Of a DNA stretch of 64,000 nucleotides, positions 55,002 through 64,000 are shown piece after piece (position 1 is the stretch's first letter; every line of letters begins with the position of its first letter). Below the pieces are notes generated by a model that saw only the letters and a program-made list of their open reading frames with translations, was not told the DNA's origin and searched no databases. Origin of the DNA: Desarmillaria ectypa (Eukaryota > Basidiomycota > Agaricomycetes > Agaricales > Physalacriaceae); assembly GCA_030407005.1 (NCBI GenBank), contig JAUDYN010000008.1, positions 1,488,001 to 1,552,000 on the forward strand, read 5' to 3'. The translations under genes and the position numbers were made by a program.

Positions 55002-56813
55002 ATGCGCTCACAAAAGCTAGCCTTCCTGTTTCTGGCTTTAAATGCGGCAGCTGTATTATGCGCTCCTACGGCGGAACCGTCGATTGTTCATGATGCCATT
55101 CTTTGTCTTATGCTCTCTTTATGAATTGCTTGTCTAACTTGGGATCAACGCCCGAGCAAAAGGATCAGGAAAGAAGCCTGGTTCTTCGACCACGAGCAGT
55201 GGATCAGGCGGGTCAAGCTCTGGCAGCGGCTTGGACGTAGGAAATGTCAACTCCACATTGTGTCTGGCGTCTGATTGCCGTTCGTAGAGCAACAGTAAAT
55301 GTCGTCGCGGCAAGAGCTCTGGTAGCTCCAGCCCCAAACCCAGACGTGATCTGCATGCGCGCGCGAAGTCTTCCCAGACTTCGTCAACAGGTCCCATTTT
55401 ATGCGGCATCAAGGCTCAGATCGCTAAACCTGGCGTCTGTATGTACAAGTCTTTCGAGAGTATCGGGGAAAATACAGATTCCTCAGCGCAGAATGGCCAA
55501 GAAAATGGTCAAAATGGATCACTGAACGAACAAAGCCAGACCCAAGGCAAAACAAAACGGGTAAATATCTGGTATCGTGCTTATCGTTCTTTGCTGATAG
55601 GTTTGTTTGTGTAGGCGAAGAGCTCCACTACGAGCACCAATAGCCCAGATTCCGCTCAATCTGATACCGGGGAAGCGGACATATATTCACCTCTATCTCG
55701 CACCAATACGCAGACTAGCCGCTTGAAAGCGCAGCTGACTGGCTCAAAGGATGATGCTAAAGGGGAAGGACAGATATGTAGTGCGTCTAGAAGTTTTGAA
55801 ATCCCTCGCTACCGTCGTTTACTCATCGTCCTGTCCAGACTACACCGTCGATATTACTGTTCTTAATCGGACTGCATTTGAGAATTCAGCTTGGCCTTTC
55901 TTTGAAGGTCTCGCAGGTATTATCGAGGAGTCCAAGACCGAGCAGCTGAAGCTTAAGGAAGAATGGGTTAAACCGACAATCACTCTTATAAATAAGCCTT
56001 CCCTCAATATGTGGTATATTCAGAAAACGCTCTTTCTTTCGGTAATTCTTTCTTTTCGTCGGCATTCTGCCTTTAACTTAGTAATGTTTCAGAAAATAGA
56101 CAAGACTATGGAAGCGTTAAGCGGATCAGGCACGACAACCACTTCCGGTTCATCTTCACAGGCGGACAGTAATGCGAACGAAAACGAAAACACAGAAGGC
56201 ATGGGCATCCAACAATACCTAACTGATACCAAAGTGAAGGTGGAGATCGGTTCGTTCGCAACGAAATTTGCCAGCTCTATGGCAAGAGCATTCGCAAAGG
56301 CCGTAGAGGAAGCTGAAGCCTGCGCAACATCAGCGGAGAAGAAGGTCACCAAAATATAGGTGCGTCATGTCTGTCGTATACTGTCCCGTTGTTCAAAGGC
56401 ATTTTCAGGCCCAGCTGAATCAAAAAGGAGGATTACGAAAACTAATACCAGCCGGCATCCAGTACTATGCGGACATGATAGCAGGAGAAGAGGGAGGACC
56501 CACAAGAGGAGAATCTGCAAGACATCCAGGACCCCAACCAAAACAGTTCCTCTGATGAAACCGCAAGTCTTACCAGCATCTCGAGTGACCCTACAGAGAG
56601 TGATAGTGGCAGCAATGGATCCACGAGTCTGGATTCCAGAACACTGATGGTACCGATGGAGAGCCTGGAAGTGGAAGCGGGGAAGAAGAGCAGACAGTTG
56701 GGAACAATGGGGGGTTGTCATCTTCTGGTGAGAGCAGCTCCAGTGGCACTGGCGAGGAAAGCGAGGAACCTCAAGAGATCAGAAACAACGGCGGTTTGTC
56801 GTCGTCAGTCTGA
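55002..56813 (+). CDS. Secreted Ser/Gly-rich protein, paralog 1 (function unknown)
   Basis: It starts with a signal peptide (MRSQKLAFLFLALNAAAVLCA). Short exons follow: a Ser/Gly repeat stretch (KKPGSSTTSSGSGGSSSGSG), a segment ending CGIKAQIAKPGVCMYKSF, an Asn/Gln/Ser-rich part, then a folded-looking core (VDITVLNRTAFENSAWPFFE, EEWVKPTITLINKPS), a Ser/Asn linker and a helical module (GIQQYLTDTKVKVEIGSFAT, SMARAFAKAVEEAEA). The C-terminal part is Ser/Glu/Gly-rich. The paralog at 59129 has the same order of parts. Clear introns include 55563-55614 and the interval before 56094. The C-terminal 350 bp can only be read by changing frame twice (about 56480 and 56640), so either an intron is missed or the gene is damaged. 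Confidence 0.65.
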
Positions 56814-57106
56814 GGATAACTTAGCTCAGATAATCGGCGCGATACAAAATGGTACTAAAGCGTTCTACGTTTAATATAGATCCGTTATCATTGACTTGGG
56901 GTGTTCATGAAGTAATGTTTTTTTATCATTCACACAAAGCCACAGTTACAATGCATTCTCTTTTGATATGGAAGAATTCATAGTTATAAAGGGAGATTAC
57001 TACATGCACACTACTTGAAAGTTGTACAACTGCTACTCATACTTAGAATATTCATATTTATCGGCAGACTAGCAGATGTTATAAGGATCATATAACACCT
57101 CCCGCC

Positions 57107-58409
57107 TCATGATCCCGTATTACTCAACCAATTCGTGAAATTTGTATCCAGGGCAGGGGGCATTAACGATCCCACCCCATTCAACCAATTCATGAAACCC
57201 GTGCTCGTGAAGTCAACCAACTGACCCTCACATGGCTGGCCCAACTGACTAGAGATCCATCCTAGGCAGGGCGTCCATCGTGCGTCAAGCGCAGAGATCA
57301 TCCTTGCTGCTTCATTCCCCCACTGCTTTCTCGCCCACCACGGGCCATCCTCCGCCACCCTTTTCATCATGACGCAGTAATGCGCTAAGATGATCAGTGC
57401 ACGCGGTTTCCGCTCTGCCAACAGGTGAATGAACGTGTTGGGCACCGTTGACCACCACATACATGATGCATACATAGAGTAGTCTTTCTGAAATGAGGCT
57501 TTCCATGATATCTCGAGGATACGTATTGAATCTTTATATGCATCATACACCGATATGTCATGCAGTTCCTCAACGTCCGGAGACGAGTGCACCGTGCTCA
57601 AAAGTGTCGACAAGGATGATGGAAACGGTTCCCCCAGAGGTGTAGATATGATCGTTGGTGCCATGGTGTCTAGCATTGGACGCAGAACACCATCTCGGAG
57701 CTGTGGCCAATTCTTCGTAACCTTCGGGAGGATAGTACGGACCGTGATATGCCACTCGCTGGAGTATGAGGAGACTATGGATGACGTGGCGAATTCATAG
57801 AGCCCGATAAGAGAGAAGGCGATAAAGACGGCATCGACATCCATCTTTCCCTCCATTTCTGCCCTTTGTAGCTCCGTTTTAGCCTGCCAGTAGTAGGTAC
57901 TCGCGGCTACAGCGTACTGACCTGCCGTGGGATTAGTATAATAAGCATGAAGCGCCGTCATCGCAAGAAGAGCATGGAGAAGACATTGATTTTTAGGATC
58001 GAACGCGAATTTGGGAATGAGGGTTCGCCATAAGCTTGTTGAAACGGGATCAAAAGAAAGCGAGTAGGAAGTAGCGGTAGCATAGTGGTGTATTAGTTCA
58101 AGAGTCAGCAAGTCGAATGAACTTGTGCCAATACGCCTCGATATTGTGGAAGGGGGATTTTCATTTGAACTTGATGCGGTATGGGTGGACGTCTTTGGAA
58201 CCACCGAATCATGTTGTGAGGTATTGATCCAGACACATGCTATGTCTCTCCTCGTACAATTCTTGCACTTGGGAAGTTCTTCATCGCACTTCATTTCAAC
58301 GTCTGAGTCAATTGTACAAGAGCTTGCGGTGAGTACACACCTTGACTCTGCGTTGCTTGCATGTTCTGCATCCACTTCGTGTCTTGCGGTGCGGACGAAT
58401 TGGTGGCAT
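57107..58409 (-). CDS. Zn2Cys6 transcription factor (Upc2-like architecture)
   Basis: Two exons on the reverse strand, 58341-58409 and 57107-58288, intron of 52 bp, 416 residues. The binuclear zinc cluster spans residues 14-41 (SGCRTCKQRRVK then CDEELPKCKNCTRRDIAC) and is split by the intron, as often in this class. The rest is a fungal-specific regulatory domain with LLTLELIHHYATATSYSLS, LLHALLAMTALHAYYTN and VDAVFIAFSLIGLYEF, the layout of the sterol-uptake (Upc2) type family. It would bind DNA and activate transcription in the nucleus. It lies convergent to paralog 1 and divergent from paralog 2 of the secreted family, so it may regulate them, which is only a guess from position. Confidence 0.92.
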
Positions 58410-59005
58410 TGTAGGTCGAGAAAGCGGTAACTTCAGATCGGCTTCACATCACCGAAGACGTAAGCAAAAGTGAAGCTTCCTCAGTTACTCTCCTAAAGAT
58501 GATCAGGCCTTAGAACGATGACACCTCAGCACGCGAAAGCGGGCGGTTCGCTGATGCTGCTATGTATCCCCCATTCAGACTCATCGTCCCGAGTAAGTAG
58601 CGCAATCTAAGGATAATTCCCTGAGCATTCGAGTTTAATTGATTCCCGCTTCACTGAAGTGCCGTGGTCGCCAAGGTCGACATGAACAACTTTTTATTCA
58701 ATCGCAGTCTAGAGCTAATTTCGTTGTATGATCTGTATACGCTTTCTTGTTGGCCTTTGCTGGCTCCGGGAGCGCCGCCTTCGGTAACAGAACACTCGTA
58801 CTAATGGATTTCAGCGCGACATTGATCTCTGACGCAAAGCGTTTTTTCCTTTGTCGTAGCCAGCGCGCATGGTATTATCACGACGTGCTGCTGTCCTGAT
58901 GATGCACTACGTTCCCATCACTCAGTCGGGCAGTATCGAAGGTGGCGGGCTTGGCAGACCGACATGACAACCTCAAACCGCCTCGAGAGTGTCACCCTTT
59001 GGGTA
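58410..59005. promoter_or_regulatory. Divergent intergenic region
   Basis: Shared upstream region of the Zn2Cys6 gene (-) and secreted paralog 2 (+). No open frame. I did not find a clear repeated operator. Confidence 0.4.
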
Positions 59006-59013
59006 TAAATACA
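59006..59013 (+). promoter_or_regulatory. TATA box of secreted paralog 2
   Basis: TATAAATA, 123 bp before the start codon at 59129. A start of transcription at about 59036 would be expected. Confidence 0.5.
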
Positions 59014-59128
59014 ATCTCTGAAGATGCCGAGTATTTCTAGTAGAACCTGACGTTCGACCTCGTACTAGCTTTCTGACCGCGGGACAGTTCAGACACAAAA
59101 ATCTTCTTGTACTGATCTTTTCTCTCCC

Positions 59129-61158
59129 ATGCATGTTCACAGACTCACCTGTGCAGTGATCGCATTGTATACTTTAACTGCGAGTTCGGCACCAGCCACA
59201 ACTTGGGATGATCCCGAGGAGGTAGGTGACAAAACATGTCTTTGCACGCTATCAAATAACGCCTTACAGCTAGATGTTCGTGGCATGAGTTCCTCAAAAA
59301 ACAAGCACAGCGGTGGTAAAGTATGTCTTGTCCACTTCGGTGAAGACATGTTATCTCATAAACATACCAGTCCTCCACAACGGGGTCATCCTCGCCCGTA
59401 AGTAATCAACACTTATACGATGTGTGTTGGAATTGGCTGATGGAACTTGTTAGAGTGGACAGTGTCAAAAAACTACTACTAGAGGAATTGACTTTGACGT
59501 GGACATTGTCAAGCGTATCGTATTTGGCTCTAGCAAACCAACGATCTGTTGGTGTGATCGCAGCACCGACTCAACAAAGCTGCAAAAGCCTTAGTGCTAG
59601 TGAAGCATCAAATAGAGAGCAAACAAGCACCTCCGGAGGCCGCATAACCAACAAGAGAGGGGTAAAGTCGTCTCACGGTCAAGGGCCAGTTTTGAGTGAT
59701 TCTAATAGTTTTTCGGCTCTTCTGGGACTCAGATGACACAGACGAGTGGCGACTCTACTGGCTACATACCTGTAGATCCCAAACTCAGTAAACAAGCAAC
59801 AGCCAGCGCTAATAAATCGCTTCTCACCCTGCAGAAACAATCACCGACCTGTGGTAAGCATGCAATTAGGTCTTTGTATAGCAAAGCCTCACCTTAGTCT
59901 TCAGACAACGCAGTTGAGCTTCCCTTCATCGACAAGGTCATGCAAGAGAACAGAATCTGTGAGGCCTTCAAGTTTTTCTCCAAGGTCATTCAACCTTCGT
60001 TGAATCCGTTCAGCAAGAAGGCAAAAGCACTCATGACGTCATGGCTGGGGGATCCTATCGCCCTCGCGAACGGAAAGGAAGTTAAAAGAAGTACAGCAGC
60101 TAGTAGTTCCCGTGGCTCCAATGCCATGCCAAGCGGTTTGAGGAGCAGATTGGTTTCCAGCAGCTCTGGTGGTGTGACAGAGAGTACCGGTCAGGGGAAT
60201 AACTTTTGGAAGGTTAAACTCAGCGTGTATAAATCGGTGAAAACATCTCTTCTTGAACCACGCTTACAGAGAGTCTCACGAAACATATTGCAGAAAAAAT
60301 CGATAGGTGTAAAGGCGTTGGTTGGGACCTCGTCTACAGCCGCTTCCACGACCGAATCCGCCGATGAAGGTACAAGCGTAGCAGAGTACCTATCTAATTC
60401 GGAAGTCCAGGAATCAGAGAAAGCGTTCGCTCAGGAGTTTGCGGCTTCTGTATGGAAAGCCATGGAAGAAGCCTATCAACAAGCCCGGTCGTCTGGGAAG
60501 AAGGACAAGAGCAAGGTCGAAGCTCAGTGGGTGGGTATTCCATAGTGTATCATGATGGCTCTGTTCACCGACTCTGTTCTAAGCAAAAGTCAAGTCTGCC
60601 AAAACACTTATACAAGAGGGTATAGATCATTATTTTGAAGCTATGGTCACTGCTGCAGGTGCGGACGATTCTGAATCCACTGCTGAGGAACCAGTCGGCA
60701 ACGAAGATGGTGCCAGTGATTCGGACGGCGAAGTTCAAACAGACCCTAGTGAACCTGAAACCACCTCTGGCACTCTTGGTGATCCTGCCACCGACCTCAC
60801 CACGGGCACATTCGATGGTACCTCTCATCTTAATGCCGACGGCCCAAGTGGTCTTGACACTCAAGAACCAGATGGCAACCAGCGGTCAGTTCAAAGTGGC
60901 AGCTATACTCTTGGTAGCGGATCTACAGGAGGGAAGGGTGGACCAGACTCCACTGAAAGTAATACTAGTGGCGAAGGGTACGGTTCTAGTCAGAGCGAGA
61001 CTGGTAATGGGGAACTTGGTTCGGGCAGCGGGGGTACGAACAGTTATGGCTCAGGTGAAGAATCAAGTGAGAGTCAAGACGGTGCTGGATTAAGTTGTGT
61101 GGAAAACAGCGGTCAGGACGGTACCGATCAAGGGTATGGCGAGGAGGAACCAATTTGA
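59129..61158 (+). CDS. Secreted Ser/Gly/Asp-rich protein, paralog 2 (function unknown)
   Basis: The signal peptide MHVHRLTCAVIALYTLTASS ends at about residue 21. First exons are 59129-59221, then a part ending KNKHSGGK and SSTTGSSSP. Later open pieces read IVFGSSKPTICWCDRS, STGYIPVDPKLSKQ, then a long exon (59904-60540) with AFKFFSKVIQPSLNPFSK, SVAEYLSNSEVQESEKAFAQ and VWKAMEEAYQQAR. The last exon (from about 60590) gives KTLIQEGIDHYFEAMV and a 150-residue acidic Gly/Ser/Thr tail. It aligns in order with paralog 1 (GMGIQQYLTDTK with GTSVAEYLSNSE; LIPAGIQYYADM with LIQEGIDHYFEA). No enzyme motif is seen. A cell-surface or extracellular role is inferred from signal peptide and composition. The frame around 59565-59590 is unresolved. 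Confidence 0.7.
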
Positions 61159-61429
61159 AGAACCAACCGAAGAGTATTAGTGTGTTAACTGTCGCGTGGG
61201 TTTTCATCGATTTGGATGTCCGCATCTAGTTGTCATTACATTATTATAATATATGTGGTACTCAAGATCCTAGATATATAGTGCTGCATATATTATTACA
61301 TCATTCAGAAGGGTTTATAAACCGCAGAAAGATAGGGACAAGTAGCCTCGTAGGGCTTAGGAATGGAGGTAGAATCAAGCCCCCGGCTAGTCCACGCCTG
61401 TGCCACGAATTGACTGAGAAGAACAAAGA

Positions 61430-62701
61430 TCAGCATCGTTTATCAAAAGGATTCAAAAAAGACGAACTCATCGGCTGTGCCAGGACAAACATAACGAAGT
61501 ATACCCACAGCCGTCCATACCATCCGCCAACTCTTCGACCTGTGATTCTTCGCCAGAGACGTTCAATGACCAAAATGGGTGCTTGCAGAGCAAAGAAAAT
61601 CACAGGTGCCGAGTCGAGTCCTCTGCCCATTGCATACATCGATAACTCGTGGTATAGTCCAGAGGCAAGGAAGATTCCCAATACCATACCAAAGTCACCC
61701 GCAATTCGTTTCCCTGGATAGCCTCCATAAACCATGAATGTTCGACGAAGCAACTGGTGCCACCTCTTGGACCACAATTCGTGCATAGACTCTGAAAGCC
61801 AGGGAGAATCGAGGATGGGGGGCCAAGACAAAGGGGAATCGTCAAAAATCCCAACAGCGACAAGGGTCACCAATTGGTATATAGCTTCAAACCCGGCTAG
61901 TAGGCAACAACCGGACAGAACATGAATGAACGTAGATACTGCATATCGCGAGATGGGTGGAAGCTGATAGTAGAACATGGAGCCCCCAAAGACCGATCCA
62001 ACGCCGGGGAAAAGCTTTAGGACGAACTCCAGAGTGTCCATGATAAGAAATTTCTTTACCATGGAGAGGATAGTGGCGTTTACGAAAGGACCACGGTCTA
62101 ATGGACGTATTTCCTTAGGTACGTAAGTTTCTTGGCCGTACTTCCAACTAATACCACGCATGGAGGTAGTGAGCTGAATGACATCCGTCAACCACGGGGC
62201 AATCGAGCGATCGCCTACTGGTGGACTGATGTGTCCATTAGCGGACCCATTTGTAGTGGCTTTGCCCTTGGATTGACCAGGGCGTATTTCGTCCGCTCTA
62301 AGCATGCCTTCCTTATGAAATGCGTAGTCCAGAGCTTTCCCAATGATGACGAAACCACTCAGGCCTGTTACAGGATAGTTAGCCGAGCGTCTGAAGCTAG
62401 TATTGTATTAACGTCGGAACGCACATAAGCCCCAGTTACACGTATTCATCATCGGTATTGTCCAGTAATACCGAAATGAGGTTCGGAAGGACCCAGTAAT
62501 GACAGCCGGTAGCAGCAACAGTCTTATGATATAGGTGTTTTCCTGCCGCGCGAGAAATGCCATGAATAGAAATGGCACATACGACATTAGGATGGAAGGT
62601 ATGGCATCGAAAGATATTGGTATTCGATTATGTGGTTCTGGTATTATCGTTCGAAATGCCTGGTATGCGCCAGCACCTAGCCTGGTAGAAGATTGAGCCA
62701 T
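61430..62701 (-). CDS. Wax-synthase-domain membrane acyltransferase (MBOAT-like)
   Basis: Two exons on the reverse strand, 62425-62701 and 61430-62364, with a 60-bp intron (GTGCGT ... AACAG), 403 residues. The N-terminal part has hydrophobic helices (ILMSYVPFLFMAFLA). The diagnostic region reads SPWLSESMHELWSKRWHQLL followed by RRTFMVYGGYPGKR, the motif of the wax synthase domain. GLYHELSMYAMG holds the His expected at the MBOAT active site. Several more membrane helices follow. Such enzymes move acyl groups onto alcohols or terpenoid acceptors in the endoplasmic reticulum, and fungal relatives occur in secondary metabolism. No other biosynthetic gene is next to it here, so a stand-alone lipid role is equally likely. 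Confidence 0.88.
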
Positions 62702-63078
62702 AGCGCATGTACGCCTTTACAGCAGAACACGTACTCTTGAAGTAAATGTGACATCCTGATTATGCACGTTATACGCGTCTAAACTGTTCTTTTATACAGA
62801 AACCTTTGAGGTAGTAGTGAGAACAAATGGGTGCATGGAAGCAAATGGGTAAGGTGTGTGCCAGCGGATCTTTTCACCCCCGAGTTGGCATCAGTCATAA
62901 CAATTTCGTCAGCCATATATGGACGATCATCTGACCAGGCGCTTATCTATTTTAAATAAAATTTCTGGTTCCGTGCATGATAACAGTGTAGCCCACGGGG
63001 TACCGTTCGATCTGCTAAGAATAAAATGCTTATATAGTGTATACCCTTTTCTTTGTCCGACAAACTCCTCATACAAAG

Positions 63079-64000
63079 ATGACTCTGTGCACTCCCTGTC
63101 GTCTTCCCCGCTTTACCCTCTTTGGTCGTTCTCTATTGCTTGTTGTTTTCGAACTCCTGGCCAATGCGATATGCTGGACCATCGCAGGTATTCTCTTCGG
63201 TCGTAGCCGAGAAACGCAGCCAATACTAAGCTTGGCTTTACTGGCTTGGGTTCGTCGCCAACTTCTTGCAAAACTTACCCTTCTGAAGATGGTCACTAGA
63301 CGTTGGGTCTACGACACGGTATTTCGATTTTCGACCTCGCCATCTATCAATCTCATGAAATCGCAGCTCTTGATGCTGATCACATAAGGTTCTCCTCCAT
63401 GATTCTTGTAAGCAAGGTCACTCCATATCACATAGGGCGGTCACAGAAGCTCATTTTCTGCTAGTGTTTTGCTGGATCTGACCCTCGATGAAGTGCTATT
63501 GACAACGCAACAAGAGGCTTGATAAGTATGGGCCAACTCCCTGTTACATGCGGCCTATTTTTCTCTCTCGGGCACAGTACAATTGTGGTGGTGGTTGTGG
63601 GTATATCCTATTTTTCCCCAACTTCGCCTCATATTCTCTCCCCTAGAATGTTGCAATCGCCATATCTTCCGATGTTTACGAGAAAATAAACGGCGTCGGC
63701 ACTGTAGGAGCCATTGTAGGTAAGCCTAACATGCGCAGGTAGATCTGACAACATCTCTGATTTTGGAGCAGGAGCAGCTGTTAGTGGTTCCTTCTTGTTT
63801 ATTATAGGGGTCGCAAATTCGATTTTCTTGTGGAAGGCGATACGGCAGCGTCGAAAGGTGCGCATCTCATCTTGTTCAGGAGAGAAATCATTCGTATACC
63901 AAAACAGATGAAGCTCCAGCAACTTGATGGCGCCCAACAGGACACGGAAATGCTACTTGAAGACCCCAGACATGGCCATATGCTTATGATGAGGATATTA
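63079..64000 (+). CDS. NiCoT-family nickel/cobalt transporter, 5' part
   Basis: Seven exons are visible: 63079-63249, 63300-63318, 63367-63388, 63494-63596, 63647-63719, 63772-63857, 63908 to beyond the window. The first exon gives two membrane helices (FELLANAICWTIAGILFG). Joining the two tiny exons (19 and 22 bp) to the next produces LGLRHALDADHISAIDNATR, the metal-binding signature of NiCoT permeases, then PVTCGLFFSLGHSTIVV, the second signature. NGVGTVGAIVGAAVSGSFLF follows. The protein would carry Ni2+ or Co2+ across the plasma membrane, for example for urease. A TATATAG stretch at 63030 may be its TATA box. The ATG at 63079 is the first in frame before the helices. Confidence 0.92.

Overview
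The window is nuclear DNA of a filamentous basidiomycete, most likely an Agaricomycete. The evidence is the short 48-60 bp GT-AG introns in nearly every gene, basidiomycete-type families (DUF6533 membrane protein, Zn2Cys6 regulator, wax-synthase-like acyltransferase, fungal Ras GEF) and chromodomain Ty3/Gypsy and Ty1/Copia retrotransposons. I saw no rRNA, tRNA, CRISPR or bacterial feature.

Positions 1-33068 are a nest of LTR retrotransposons. I name the Gypsy copies TE-A to TE-F. TE-A (764-9226, + strand) lies inside TE-B (- strand; 1-763 and 9227-13381), which also carries a solo LTR (9622-10044) with a perfect 5-bp target duplication. TE-B in turn sits in TE-D (- strand; 13382-14847 and 23305-23640). 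TE-D also holds TE-C (14848-23304, - strand), the most complete copy, with target duplication ATTTC on both sides. TE-E (25010-25668) is a 5' end inserted in a Copia integrase fragment. TE-F (26186-31716) is an older diverged copy inserted in a Copia gag whose 614-bp LTR ends at 32972. All Gypsy copies are broken. They share a 421-423 bp LTR (396 bp in TE-F), a small ORF with one membrane helix before gag, a gag with overlapping frames, protease, a reverse transcriptase with YLND instead of YxDD, RNase H, integrase and a C-terminal chromodomain. The bases just after the 5' LTR are complementary to the predicted 5' end of the element's own RNA, and the two sites co-vary between copies, which points to Tf1/sushi-type self-priming.

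Positions 33069-35020 are AT-rich degenerate repeat DNA. From about 35.0 kb the window is gene-dense, ordinary fungal chromosome: a seven-exon SH3-RasGEF gene (CDC25 type, -), an H15-domain protein (+), a small coiled-coil protein (+), a DUF6533 membrane protein (+), an FKBP12-type prolyl isomerase (-), an OGFr-N domain protein (+), a GSKIP-domain protein (-), two diverged paralogous secreted Ser/Gly-rich proteins (+) on either side of a Zn2Cys6 regulator (-), a wax-synthase-like acyltransferase (-), and the 5' part of a NiCoT nickel/cobalt transporter (+) that runs off the end. Two small repeat structures, a MITE-like element and a CTCGCTTGCGGCCT repeat array, lie between genes.

The most unusual signals are the co-varying self-priming site, the conserved membrane micro-ORF ahead of gag, the YLND motif fixed in three diverged copies, LTR pairs that differ only by transitions mostly at former CpG sites, and the paralogous secreted protein family of unknown function.
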